Below, piece by piece: positions 1-11,651 of a stretch of DNA of 64,000 bases (position 1 is its first letter; each line of letters opens with the position of its first letter). The notes under the pieces were generated by a model, which saw nothing but the letters and a program-made list of their open reading frames with translations, was not told the origin of the DNA and searched no databases. The DNA is from Capra hircus (lineage: Eukaryota > Chordata > Mammalia > Artiodactyla > Bovidae), in the NCBI RefSeq assembly GCF_001704415.2, contig NC_030808.1, positions 78,460,594-78,524,593 of the forward strand. Reading direction: 5' to 3'. The position numbers and the translations under genes are program-made.

Positions 1-1239
1 ATAAATAGATTATTTTAAAATTTAATACACACCAAAAATATTGTAGTATCCCAACTTCTGTGTGTGTGTTCAGAGTGAAAAAGGAAGGGACATAGGTAAA
101 AATTTTAAATGATTTAAAAATACTTTTAAAAGGATAAAATGGCATCAGCTGATGCAATTAACAGAAGCTTTTATTTTCATCTTTCTGTATTTTCTACATT
201 AAAGAAAAAATTAACTCATGTGTGGTAACTGAAAACTGGTGAATGGTTAAAATGATCTCAAAGATTACTTTTGAAATTAAAATCACAGGATTTTAATCAG
301 GTTCAGTGAGTTCAAAACAGTGCTACCAATACAGGGACATTACTAATAGAATTTTCATTCATTGACGGACTCTTAAAACACACACAGACACACACACACA
401 CACACTGCCTGACAAGTCCTCCAGAGAGTTCTTGTCAGAGAGACATAAAGATGTCCCACTTACATCATTGTATCAGCCCTTGCTCATTTCACAGTTTAGT
501 GCTTTGGCTTTGAGAACGTGTATTGACAGCTAGAGAGGGGATATTCTTAATACCTTCAGGAGGCTGAAATCACAAAAACAGTACCCTATGGTATTATACT
601 CCAGATCAGATTTTGTCTTTGAAACTTCTCCACTTAATTAATTCTCACGGAATTCTGAATGGGTATAAGATACTTAGAAGACAAACTGCTCCCTGGATGT
701 TGAAGACATGGATGCCAGTACATCAACTTGTTTTCCCAGAAATAAAATTAAGGCAATTGGGAGCACCAAGATTCTGCCTGAAGTCTTCTTTTCTTAACCC
801 CTAATTATTCAACAGAGAAAAGCAATGACCCAGGGGAGGCCCTGTACTCATTCATTCATAAAACTAGCATATCATCATATGAACACCTAGAAATCCAGTA
901 TTTTAGGGAGTTTTTCCCCTGAATAACCATCAAATGAGATGGTATGTCATTAATATTGGAGAGTCTCTGAGGCTTCAATTTATATAAATACCCATAGAAT
1001 ACAGAACACTTAGTCCCTAAGATGCATGGGATTAGCACTGGAAAAAAAGGCATTGTGGTGAGGGTTAATTCAATCTGAGTGCATTCTGTAATCTAGGGAT
1101 GTGGCAAGAGGAGGATCTACTTAAAAGCGACCTCATAACACCAAGTCATCGCTTCAAGGGCCTATGTGCTTTTCTCCAGTCAGGCCAGGAGTTTACCATA
1201 AAGTGCCTGGTGTTGAACTAACAGGTCAAGAAATAATAA
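1..1239. other. AT-rich intergenic DNA, no gene seen
   Basis: Only short frames with stops on both strands and no recognisable family. It holds one CA microsatellite (378-405) and otherwise looks like unique sequence. Confidence 0.6.
378..405. repeat. (CA)n microsatellite
   Basis: A CA run of about 28 bp interrupted by one G. It is short but could be polymorphic. Confidence 0.85.
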
Positions 1240-1530
1240 AATACAATCTCTGTGAGAATATGCTAGTGAGGGTGCATAATTATATGACTGGTAAAACTCG
1301 AAGTTGAAACAATTTCTCTTGTGGGTAAACTGGCAATGAAGAGCTATCAAAATGACGGTAACTTACACTGATAGTATATTTAAAAATAAATTATTAGGAG
1401 ATGGTGGAGAAAATCATGGTGCATTGATCTGATGGAATGTTATGCAGCTGGTAAGCAAGGGAATAGGTATTCAAAATAATGGTCAATAGTAAATTTTAAG
1501 GTTATAAGCATTTCAAAGGATATAGGTATT
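1240..1530 (+). repeat. Ancient L1 ORF2-end-like fragment
   Basis: The order of phrases (a segment like 'aactggcaatgaagagctat', then 'gatggaatgttatgcagct') resembles the last part of ORF2 in old mammalian L1M copies. It is heavily decayed and no frame survives. An alternative is chance similarity in AT-rich DNA. Confidence 0.35.
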
Positions 1531-1604
1531 TTTAAATGTCTTACTGATCGCTAATACACTTTCTATGCTGCAATCAGAATATTCCTAAAATCTAAATTGA
1601 TTGC

Positions 1605-1940
1605 CTTCTTTTACTAAATCTCCCAAAGGGTCTCATTGCTCTTAGGATGAAGTGCTTTCTTCCTTTTTTTTTTTCCTGATAGAGTCATCACTTTGCTTCT
1701 TAATCTACTCTCCATTCCCTCCCCCAAAACTTGAGGCTCCAGCCATTCTGCAGTTACCCGACTTGAATGCTTTCCAATATGCCCCACTTCCCAACTCCTA
1801 ACCAGTATTCATCCTTGAGGTTTTAAATAAATTACACTCTAGAAAGCCAGTCCTGAGTATCCATGTCTTGATAAGTGTCCACAGTGGTGTCCTTTTAAAA
1901 CACTGTACTTTGCTTAATGATAGCACTTGTCCACTGATTT
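1605..1940 (+). repeat. L2-like LINE fragment
   Basis: The pyrimidine-rich segment follows the order of the L2 3' region: 'ctcattgctcttaggatgaa', a C/T-rich middle, then text matching the paired-cysteine-poor tail before the 3' UTR. It is diverged and has no coding capacity. Confidence 0.5.
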
Positions 1941-1972
1941 GTCATTCCATTTTTTAATATTTTAATAATTAA

Positions 1973-2040
1973 TTAATTTGGGGGTGTGTACCCTGCAATG
2001 GGAGCACAGAGTCTTAACCACTGGACACCAGAGAAGTCCT
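1973..2040 (-). repeat. CHR-2-type tRNA-derived SINE fragment
   Basis: The reverse complement begins like 'ggacttctctggtgtccagt' and runs through 'ttaagactctgtgctcccat', the tRNA-Glu-like head of the cetartiodactyl CHR-2 family. It is truncated to about 68 bp and AT-rich at its tail side. Confidence 0.65.
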
Positions 2041-2120
2041 TCAATTAACGTCTTTAATACTCTCTTTTCCTCTATGCTTCACACAGGCAAGGACTTTTTC
2101 TTGTTCAACATTATATGCTT

Positions 2121-2884
2121 CAGTTCACTTCAGTTCAGTCTGGTTGCGAAGCCATCTCTGATTGTTTGAGACCTCATGGACTGCAGCACACCAGGCCTCC
2201 CTGTCCATCACCAACGCCCAGACTTTATTCAAACTCAAACTTGAGTCGGTGATGCCATCCAACCATCTCATCCTCTGTCGTCCCCTTCTCCTCCCACCTT
2301 CAATCTTTCCCAGCATCAGGGTCTTTTCAAATGAGTCAGCTCTTCGCATCAGGTGGCCAAAGTATTGGAGTTAAACCTTCAACATTAGTCCTTCCAATGA
2401 ATATTCAAGACTGATTTCCTTTAGGATGACTGGTTGGATCTCCTTGCAGTCCAAGGGACTCTTTAGAGTCTTCTCCAACACCACAGTTTAAAAGCATCAA
2501 TTCTTTGGTGCTCAGCTTTCTTTATAGTCCAACTCTCACATCCATACATGACTGGAAAAACCATAGCTTTGACTAGATGGGCCTTTGGTGGCAAAGCAAT
2601 GTCTCTGCTTTTTAATATGCTGTCTAGGTTGGTCATAGCTTTTCTTCCAAGGAGCAAGCATCTTAATTTCATGGCTACAGTCACCATTTGCAGTGATTTT
2701 GGAGCCCCCAGAAATAAAGTCTCTTACTGTTTCTACTATTTCCCCATCTATTTGCCATGAAGTGGTGGGACCAGATGCCATGATTTAGTTTTCTGAATGC
2801 TGAGCTTTAAGCCAACTATTTCAATCTCTTCTTTCACTTTCATCAAGAGGCTGTTTCGTTCTACATCGCTTTCTGCCATAAGGG
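2121..2884 (-). mobile_element. BovB (RTE) LINE, 5'-truncated, minus strand
   Basis: The reverse complement reads as the last ~760 bp of BovB: the end of the ORF2 product (fragments such as GCESWTIKKAEH), then the 3' tail ending in CTGAA-type repeats. The 3' end lies at the low coordinate. An 8-bp direct repeat atatgctt flanks it (2113-2120 and 2885-2892), consistent with a target-site duplication and so with a simple 5'-truncated insertion. The frame is broken by several stops and shifts, so it makes no protein. It sits 400 bp from a plus-strand copy, forming an inverted pair. Confidence 0.93.
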
Positions 2885-3043
2885 ATATGCTTAGAGTCCA
2901 GCAAACACACTCCATATGTATTTATTCAGTGAATGAAATCATTTTAAGAAAGCATTATTGACAAAATCTACAAAGAGATATTCAATGAAATAAGACAAGA
3001 ATAGCAGTAGTTGGCTAAATGACCACCCCTCCACACTATTTTT

Positions 3044-3175
3044 GGAGAAAGAAATGGCAACCCACTCCAGTGTTCTTGCCTGGAGAATCCCAGGGACGGG
3101 GGAGCCTGGTGGGCTGCCGTCTATGGGATCGCACAGAGTCGGACACGACTGAAGTGACTTAGCAGCAGCAGCAGC
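3044..3175 (+). mobile_element. BOV-A (ART2A-type) SINE monomer
   Basis: It runs from ggagaaa through the typical 'ccactccagtgttcttgcct' body to 'gacacgactgaagtgactta' and ends in (AGC)5 at 3161-3175. A perfect 10-bp target-site duplication acactatttt lies at 3033-3042 and 3177-3186. It landed between two BovB copies of opposite orientation. Confidence 0.95.
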
Positions 3176-3289
3176 TACACTATTTTACTTTCCCCAAGAG
3201 CTTTGTGAAGCCAAACCTGTAATTATTTATCCAAAAAGTATTTAAGCATGATAGAGAGTTGTGTAATTCAATCTAATTCTTAAAAACTA

Positions 3290-4890
3290 TTCAGAAGAAC
3301 TGTACAAGAAAGATCTTTATGACCCAGATAATCATGATGGTGTGATCACTCACCTAGAGCCAGATATTCTGGAATGTGAAGTCAAGTGGGCCTTGGAAAG
3401 CATCACTATGAACAAAGCTAGTGGAGGTGATGGAATTCCGGTTGAGCTATTTCAAATCCTGAAAGATGATGCTGTGAAAGTGCTGCACTCAATATGCCAG
3501 CAAATTTTGAAAACTCAGCAGTAGCCACAGGACTGGAAAAGGTCAGTTTTCATTCCAATCCCTAAGAAAGGCAATGCCAAAGAATGCTCAGACTACCGCA
3601 CAATTGCACTCATCTCACACGCTAGTAAAGTAATGCTCAAAATTCTCCAAGCCAGGCTTCAGCAATACATGAACCATGAACTTCCAGATGTTCAAGCTGG
3701 TTTTAGAAATGGCAGAGAAACCAGAGATCAAATTGCCAACATCTGCCGGATCATGGAAAAGGCAAGAGAGTTCCAGAAAAACATCTATTTCTGCTTTATT
3801 GACTATGCCAAAGCCTTCAAATTGTGGATTACAATAAACTGTGGAAAATTCTGAAACAGATGGGAATACCAGACCATCTGACCTGCCTCTGAGAAACCTA
3901 TATGCAGGTCAGGAAGCAAGTTAGAACTGGACATGGAACAACAGACTGGTTTCCAAATAGGAAAAGGAGTACGTCAAGGTTGTATATTGTCACCCTGCTT
4001 ATTTAACTTCTGTGCAGAGTACATCATGAGAAACACTGGGCTGGAAGAAGCTCAAGCTGGAATCAAGATTGCTGGGAAAAATATCAATAACCTCTCAGAT
4101 AGCAGATGACACCACCCTTATGGCAGAAAGTGAAGAGGAACTAAAAAGCCTCTTGATGAAAGTTTAAGAGGAGAGTGAAAAAGTTGGCTTAAAGCTCAAC
4201 ATTCAGAAAATGAAGATCATGGCATCTGGTCCTATCCCTTCATGGCAAATAAGACGGGGAAACAGTGGAAACAGTGGCTTACTTTATTTTGGGGTGCTCC
4301 AAAATCACTGCAGATGGTGACTGCAATCATGAAATTAAAAGATGCTTACTCCTTGGAAGGAAAGTTATGACCAACCTAGATAGCATATTCAAAAGCAGAG
4401 ACATTACTTTGCCAACAAAGGTCCATCTAGTCAAGGCTATGGTTTTTCCTGTGGTCATATATGGATGCAAGAGTTGGAATATGAAGAAAGCTGAGTGCTG
4501 AAGAATTGATGCTTTTGAACTATGGTGTTGGAGAAGACCCTTGAGAGTCCCTTGGACTGCAAGGAGATCCAACCAGTCCATTCTAAAGGAGATCAGCCCT
4601 GGGTGTTCATTGGATGGACTGATGTTGAAGCTGAACCTCCAACACTTTGTCCACCTCATCCGAAAAGTTGACTCATTGGAAAAGACCCTGATGCTGGGAG
4701 GGATTGGAGGCAGGAAGAGAAGGGGAGGACAGAGGATGAGATGGCTGGATGGCATTACCAACTCGATGGACATGAGTCTGGGTAAACTCCCAGAGTTGTT
4801 GATGGACAGTGAGGCCTGGCGTGCTGCGATTCATGGGGTCGCAAAGAGTTGGACACGACTGAGCGACTGAACTGAAATGAACTGAAATGA
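3290..4890 (+). mobile_element. BovB (RTE) LINE, 5'-truncated, plus strand
   Basis: About 1.6 kb of the 3' half of BovB: most of the reverse-transcriptase domain, the ORF2 C-terminus and the 3' tail, which ends in ACTGAA-type repeats at 4860-4890. The 5' endonuclease part is absent. I could not see a clear target-site duplication. With the minus copy at 2121-2884 its last ~740 bp can pair as an inverted repeat. Confidence 0.95.
3312..4870 (+). pseudogene. BovB ORF2 reverse-transcriptase remnant
   Basis: The frame opens with residues typical of the RTE reverse transcriptase (HLEPDILECEVKWALESI, then NKASGGDGIPVELF). A TAG at 3522-3524 replaces a tryptophan codon; the same frame then continues (FIPIPKKGNAKECSDYRTIA, ARLQQYMNHELPDVQAGFR) to FCFIDYAKAF, which contains the catalytic motif-A aspartate. 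A frameshift near 3820 removes the next aspartate and ends the frame at 3854. The YADD region near 4100 is also shifted by small insertions. The C-terminal part survives as separate pieces (for example 4265-4501 and 4541-4870). It is not functional. Confidence 0.92.
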
Positions 4891-5231
4891 TTCTGAATTA
4901 CTTTATGTACTTTAGATTTCTTAGCTGTAGATAACAGGAAATATGGTGAGCTTGGTTCAACAGCTCTTTTTTACAATCAACTACTACAATAGAATCAACC
5001 ATTCCAGTCTATTATTGCTACTCAGAAGCCATCAACAGACAAAAAATGTAAAAGAATGCCATCCCTTCTCTCAAGTCCTACACGGGTTTCTCATTGCTGA
5101 AATTTGCTTGTGGAGTGAAGTTAAAATGTGGCCAACTTTGAAAGGCAGTCTGAAGAGAGTAATCTGGTGCAGATATAGACACGAAGGAATTTTTGAGAAA
5201 GAAAAAATAAAGTTGACTTATTTTTATATCA
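4891..5231. other. Short unique spacer between BovB copies
   Basis: No repeat family is recognisable. An open stretch of about 112 codons (4943-5281) runs into the inverted BovB and has no recognisable domain, so I treat it as chance. Confidence 0.5.
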
Positions 5232-5794
5232 CTGGAGTTTCAGCTTTAGCATCATTCCTTGCAAAGAAATCCCAGGGTTGAGCTCCTTCAGAATGGACTG
5301 GTTGGATCTCCTTGCAGTCCAAGGGACTCTCAAGAGTCTTCTCCAACACCACAGTTCAAAAGCATCAATTCTTCGGTGCTCAGCCTTTTTCACAGTCCAA
5401 CTCTCACATCCATACATGACTACTGGAAAAACCATAGCCTTGACTAGACGGACCTTAGTTGGCAAAGTAATGTCTCTGCTTTTGAATATACTATCTAGGT
5501 TGCTCATAACTTTTCTTCCAAGGAGTATGCGTCTTTTAATTTCATGGCCGCAATCACCAGTACTATGGCCACCTCATGCGAAGAGCTGACTCATTGGAAA
5601 AGACTTTGATGCTGGGAGGGATTGGGGGCAGGAGAAGAAGGGGATGACAGAGGATGAGATGGCTGGATAGCATCACTGACTCAGTGGACCCAAGTCTAAG
5701 TGAACTCCAAGAGTTGGTGATGGACAGGGAGGCCTGGCATGCTGCAATTCATGGGTGCACAAAGAGTCAGGCATGACTGAGCAACTGAAGTGAA
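5232..5794. mobile_element. BovB LINE with inverted 5' part (twin priming)
   Basis: 5232-5559 is BovB sequence on the minus strand; 5557-5794 is BovB on the plus strand and ends in the normal 3' tail. In BovB coordinates the inverted block stops at the codons for KLKLQ and the direct block resumes at the very next bases, so almost nothing was lost. The junction shares cca (5557-5559) between both blocks. This is the expected product of two-primer ('twin priming') reverse transcription. The frame is broken. Confidence 0.9.
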
Positions 5795-5804
5795 ATATTC
5801 TTTA

Positions 5805-5985
5805 CAGAATCACAGAGTATTAGAGCTGAAAGGAATTTATAGGTCATAAATTTCTACCTTCTCCTCAAGGACACTAGGCTTGGGAACAATTCATCCAATG
5901 TGCTAAAGCCTTGAGAGATCAGAATTAGAATTCAGATTTTCTAAGACCACTGATGGGACTCCAATGCCAGCATTCCTGCCATTAC
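5805..5985 (+). repeat. MIR-type ancient SINE (tentative)
   Basis: The phrases 'agagctgaaaggaattta' and 'ggtcataaatttctacct' followed by a decayed paired-base segment resemble the MIR3/MamSINE body ('agagctggaagggacctta'). It is strongly diverged. Confidence 0.4.
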
Positions 5986-8030
5986 ACCAGAATTCCCAGA
6001 CTTAGTAACAAGCCTACCAAAAGGAAACAAAACCCAGTTTTGTTTTTTTATCAAAAAGTGAACCTCAGTACATAGACACTGGGCAGCACTGTGTGGAAAT
6101 CACCCATAAGGCTCAATGGGGACAGGTTGGGTTGCTGTGTTTTCACACAGGAGTTTCCAAAATAGTAGTGGAATTCACTGAGGGAAGCCGCCAGTGTGAG
6201 CAAGTGACTATATTTGCTTCAATGGAAACAAACAGACCTTTTTCACATATGTCTTAGGGAGTTTGGGTGACCGAAAGCAAAAAAAAAGAATAGGTGCTGT
6301 GTTACAACCCTCAGACAATACGGTAAGCCAAAATATGCTAAGTCCTATCAAATATTTCAGATAAAATGCTTCAACGACACTATAGTTACAGCACATTAGG
6401 CTCATAGCACAGTCACTAGATGGTTGCTCAGTACTTTTTTCTCCCTTTAGAGAAAACATGCTTTTTAAAAATGATCACTATATTCTTTTTATTATTTTAA
6501 AATGATCACTATATTCTTATTATTTGAATCTGCATCATCTGCTTTATCTATTATATGAGAAAATGAAGTTTCTCTTCCCCTAACATATTTGTTCCCAGAA
6601 ATGGAGGCTGTTTGTCCACTTACTGTAGATGGATAAAAGGGCTGAATCACAGAAGGGTATAATTTCGAAGGAGAGAGCACTTTTGCCACATAGTAGGAGA
6701 AAGGGTGGAAAATGTTTTTATAAAAGGCGACTACTAGAGACAAATAAGAGCTCTATTCACCAAACCTGTACATATCCCTTTATACTTGTAAAACAAGCTA
6801 TGAAAGCACCTAATGACTAACTGCAGCAGAATTACTCACATTCTAGCTTTGCATAATCACTAAAATGGTTCTGGTTTTTTAACCCTCCCCCCTCAACAAT
6901 TCTGCACTCTTAAAAAAATTTTTTTTTCAACCACAGCACAAATGGTTATAGCAAACGAGTGTACCAGGCACATCTGCTGTTTCAGAAAGAATTCACTCTC
7001 CCGTGCCAAACCCATGTCTATCGGAAGAAATAAAAATAAATTGCGAGCAGGTTCAGCAAATGCCCAGATAAATCCTGCGATGACCGCATGGGGTAGATCC
7101 AGTCCTGTTCATTGGTATGACCAAAAAGGGGGAGGCGATGGGGGAGCTGATCTGGAAGCAAAGGTTTGTCTCACGCCTGTCTGTGTCAGTCACTCAACAG
7201 GAGTTAAGGTAGCTCCCTTCTTGCTTTCTCTGGACAACTATTTAGGTAAGAGGATTGAGTTTCACAACCTCCGAAGTGGAGGGAAATTGGCACAATGTTT
7301 TGCAATATACGGACAGTCTCCTTAAACACACCAATGGCAAGAATAATAGTCTTAGTGTGAATGGGCCCCCAAACCACCCTTTGCTATTTTGTCCATTTAT
7401 ATTTTTAAAAATATTTACAGATAGAGTTCATTTGATATTTTAGATCACGCACTGCAGTAAACGTGCTAGACTGTGAAGTAGTAAAGAACCCATTATTTCT
7501 TCTAGACAGACACTGTCAGCTGGAAATCTGAAGATGGCTTATGGGAGGGACCACCATTATTTTTGCCATGGCACATGGTGACCAAGCTCTCTTGATGAGC
7601 GAAGGAATGGTGGTTGGGCAAGGTCAGAGTATGGGCACCACTTTTGGAACCTTGCAATAGGTGAAATCCTACAAATGGCTGACAGAGGTCAATCAGCTGG
7701 GGCCTCATTTCTTCAGTGGAACTTCCTTCTGAAAGTAAAGTGAAGAGTTATGTCATCCTTCTTTTCTTTTGGGGTTGAAACAAATTCACTTATGCTGTTC
7801 TCTGAGTCTCAATTTTCTCCTTATAAGATAAGAGGATTTGCACAGAAGAATTCAAAACTGTCTGGTTGCATAGAGCATCTCAGGAAAGCCTGGATTCCAT
7901 AAACTATGATACCTGAGGTCTTCTGGAATGGCAAATAAACTAAGACACTTCTCATGCTGGTGCTGTTTGCAACATTTGCTTTGATGAAGCTCAAGACCTA
8001 TATATATTACAGTATGCTAACCCTCTTATC
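5986..8030. other. Unique-looking intergenic DNA
   Basis: No gene or clear repeat seen. A 127-codon open stretch at 6942-7325 has no recognisable domain, no family resemblance and no clear splice context; it is the longest open frame here outside repeats, and I do not call it. Confidence 0.5.
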
Positions 8031-8031
8031 T

Positions 8032-8163
8032 GGAGAAGGAAATGACAACCCACTCAGTACTCTTGCCTGGAAAATCCCACAGACAGAGGAAGGAGCCTGG
8101 TAAGCTACAATCCATGGGGTCACAAAGAGTCGGACATGACTGAGCGACTTCACTCACTCACTC
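8032..8163 (+). mobile_element. BOV-A SINE monomer
   Basis: Typical body from ggagaaggaaatgacaaccc through 'catggggtcacaaagagtcg' to the ACTC-rich tail. It is about 10 percent diverged and the flanking duplication is not clear. Confidence 0.9.
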
Positions 8164-10237
8164 CTATGTCATAATGTTACAAGAAAATAAAAGAACGTAA
8201 TGTAAACTTCTATGTATAGCATGATTTAATTCCAATATCTGATTAAGAAAAAACACTTTGTGGTTATTATTTTTTAAAAATTAAGCATTTTGCGCTTTCT
8301 CCTCTTTCATTTTAGTTTACAAACTGAACATGGGTACTTATATTTAAGATACAATAGCTTTTTTTTACAGAGAAAAAGAATCCTAGATTCAAATATCTTT
8401 TCCTTTCAGAAAAAACATTGTATCTTCCCAAGCCACCCAATAGCAAAGAAATACATTAGTTGCCTCTAAATACATGACTTTAGAATTTTTTAAAAATGGT
8501 GTCATTCATACAGTCATCAACCATTAACTGACCACCCTGTAAATACCAGGAATTTTGCCAACTGCTGGGTAACAAGTTATGGTTTCTAGCCTCAGTGAAT
8601 TCAATGATAGGGGAAACAGGCAGAAAACCAGTGGAAACTTTTCAGATTTCCAAAATTCTGACAAACTCTACTTGAAGACACTACTCTACTGCAACCCACT
8701 CATTTCTTAAACATAGAGCTGAGTTCTAGCCAGCCAAATAGCACTGTCTTAAGAGGCCAAGGACCAAGGTCCATTCTACTCTCTAACTACTGGAAGACGT
8801 TAGGCAAGTTGCTATCTTCTATGTTTCTCAGTTCCTTTCCCCTTAAGGTGCTGGCTAAACATGTTTCTTTTCTAAACATCACATAGGCAGCTGAATTCAA
8901 ATATCTTCCTGTTTAAACATCTAGCCTACTCTTTCTCTGATACACTATGTATGTCAGATAAATATCTAGGTAATTCTCATGCACTCTCAAGATTGAGAAC
9001 TGCGGTGCTAAATAAGTTGAGAGTAGGGATGACATTCTAATATTCACCTATCCATCCTTTCATAAAACTTCGAAAATTGTAGCATAAAGATTAAGACACA
9101 GTAGGCTATCAAAACATTACCAAGGAACCAATGCATTAATAAACACTTTCAAATATGAAGTAAGGATGAACTTGTCCCCCATTTTCTTAATTCTGTTGTT
9201 TTGTTTGTGTGTGTGTGAAGTCTGTGTGTATGAACTTTGTGAGTGCTAGGTGTCATCTATATCACTATTTGGTGATTTTAAAAAAGTAAAGTTGTAGAAA
9301 TAAAAAAGGGAAAATTACCACAAATGATCCCAGGCATCAGAGATGTAATCTATAGAGCTTCTCATTTTATTGCTAGATTTCTTTACTCAATATCCCAGTC
9401 ATTTAAAACTACAAAACATACAATTTCCCAGAAATACTGTGTATAGATGGCAGGCTGTGGCACTATTTAAGATTTTACTTTACTATTATAAAAAGATAAT
9501 TTAACTTTGATTATTTATTCTTGTGTCACTCAACCCTTTTTTCAAAGATGTTTGAACAAAACAATGCCATTCACTCTGCTTGGACTTGTGAATGAGTGTG
9601 CTACATGAATCTTCAGGTAAGTTGCAATTTCTTCATAGAAGCAGTAATACTCATTGTAGAAAATAAGGGGAATATTAAAAAAAATTAATAAAGAAAATGA
9701 AAAACCTTAGTGACAGTAAACTTCTGGTGAACTGCCAAGCTTTATTTTCCCTATGCATTTAAATGTATGTTTGTGTATTTTGTTTTCATGCATATTTGAG
9801 TACGTTTGTGTGTGTGTGCACATGTGTGTGGCTGGTATAGATGTTAGTGTTTAAATGTGAACCCTGTTTATTATGCAGTTTTATATCTTACATTTTCTTT
9901 TAGCATATCACAAATGACAAATTTAAAAATGCTTCAGAAAAACTGTTTACAGTGTGGTAAGCAAGTAGTCAATCTGCTTTAACAGATATGAACACTCAGA
10001 CACAATCCTCTCCTATTTAGCATACATGCTTAATTGTGAAACCAAGAGCAGGAGGGTGGAAAGCATTAAGATTTTCCCACTGTCCTGAATTATGCTATAT
10101 TTTCTTGACAACGTAGTTTGTTTCTGATAACAAAGGTTTGAGGAGATGGAATGGTTTATCAAAACACTAAGCATGCACTTCTAACAAAACGTCAACTCCC
10201 CACCCACTCACTTCTCATGTATATCAGATGATCTTTC
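8164..10237. other. AT-rich intergenic DNA with faint old repeats
   Basis: No gene seen. 8500-8640 resembles an L2/MIR-type relic and 8725-8870 a MIR relic ('gttaggcaagttgctatctt' for the usual gacyttgggcaagtcact). TG-rich stretches occur near 9200-9240 and 9805-9830. 9500-9900 could be an old L1 or L2 3' UTR but is too decayed to name. Confidence 0.4.
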
Positions 10238-10250
10238 AATCAGCCACACT

Positions 10251-10520
10251 GCTGCTGCTAAGTCACTTCAGTCGTGTCCGACTCTGTGCAACCGCATAGA
10301 CGGCAGCCCACCAGGCTCCCCCGTCCCTGGGATTCTCCAGGCAAGAACACTGGAGTGGGTTGCCATTTCCTTCTCCAATGCATGAAAGTGAAAAGTGAAA
10401 GGGAAGTCGCTCAGTTGTGTCCAACTCTTAGCGATCCCATGGACTGCAAACTACCAGGCTCCTCCACCCATGGGATTTTCCAGGCAAGAGTACTGGAGTG
10501 GGGTGCCACTGCCTTTTCTG
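10251..10520 (-). mobile_element. BOV-A2 dimeric SINE
   Basis: Two BOV-A units in tandem read on the minus strand, joined by a GAAAGTGAAAAGTGAAAG-type linker near 10384-10402. The element begins with a short (GCT)3 that is its 3' tail. A perfect 13-bp target-site duplication aatcagccacact lies at 10238-10250 and 10521-10533. Confidence 0.96.
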
Positions 10521-10711
10521 AATCAGCCACACTATACACACATAATTCAGACTCACAACAAATATCTCAGTGTTAAACCCACTGATATTGAATTACAAAA
10601 CCCTATTGTCTCAAGATATTTGATATTTGGCATGGAGCATTTAAGAGCATTCACTAATTATTATTTTATTACCATCATGATCATTACATTCCTTCTATCT
10701 GTATAACAGGT

Positions 10712-11045
10712 GGGCTTCCCTGGTAGCTCAGCTGGTAAAGAATCTGCCTGCAATGCAGGAGACCCCAGTTTGACTCCTGGGTTGCGAAGTTCCCCTGGAA
10801 AAGGGAGAGGCTATCCACTTCAGTACTCTTGGGCTTCCCAGGTGGCGCAGGCAGTAAAGAATCTTCCTACAAGGCAGGAAACCTAGGTTCCATCCCTGTG
10901 TTGGGAAGATCCACTAGAGGAGGGCATGGCAACCCACTCCAGTATTCTTGCCTGGAGAATCCCCATGGACAGCGGAGTTTGGCAGGCTATAATAATCCAC
11001 GGGGTCACAAATAGTTGAACACGACTGAGCGACTAAGCACAGCAC
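10712..11045 (+). mobile_element. Double-headed Bov-tA composite SINE
   Basis: Two tRNA-derived heads occur in tandem: a first head plus partial BOV-A body (10712-10830), then a second complete Bov-tA (10830-11045). A perfect 15-bp target-site duplication atctgtataacaggt at 10697-10711 and 11046-11060 shows that both parts were inserted together. The same junction recurs at 47654-47990. Confidence 0.93.
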
Positions 11046-11060
11046 ATCTGTATAACAGGT

Positions 11061-11651
11061 AGATTGTTATGAAGCCACATGAAGACTGACATGACCAAGC
11101 CTGTGTTGAAGAAATATTCATCTAGAAGCCATGTTTTGAAGGACATAAAGGAAGACAGAGAAGAAGCTTTGACAATGTTCCAGGCAAGAAATGACAGGCC
11201 CAAATGAGGGACAAAGTTTGAAAGTACTAACTAGAGAGCTCATACCTGTCCATATTCTGTCCCAGCAGATCTTTTTCCAGCATCTTTTATTTTGTACAAT
11301 GTTGCTTCCAAATATGAATAGGTATGGAGAAAATGGGACCCACTGGTGTGGTAGATTTGATGGAAACCAAGAAAATATAATTCAAATGATCACTGTTCAG
11401 ACACCTCGGGTATCAGAACAGAGAGAAACAGGATCATGGAATAAGGTTGCTAAAACTGAAGGTCTGAAGTCTGGTAGTCAAAATAAATGATACTATTCAC
11501 ATTAATTAGTTTATGATTCCTTTAAGAGAGTGGGTGATTTGTTTATTTTAGGAAATACAAGTATTACAGTAGTCATATATTTGTCTTAACAGACGGTTAG
11601 AAAATTCTGTGGGGCAGCACAACATATATGTCCAAATGTCCTAAATGATTT
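11061..11651. other. Unique-looking intergenic DNA
   Basis: No repeat family recognised. A 99-codon open stretch at 11191-11490 has no recognisable domain and is not called. Confidence 0.5.

Noticed and set aside
4327..4773. 148-codon minus-strand open frame
   Set aside because: It is the antisense of BovB; similar antisense frames appear in every BovB copy here.
3342..4870. Reverse-transcriptase frames as a cellular gene
   Set aside because: They match BovB ORF2, are split by a nonsense codon and frameshifts, and end in the BovB 3' tail.
6942..7325. 127-codon open frame
   Set aside because: No recognisable domain, no splice or promoter context, and random frames of this length are expected in 64 kb.
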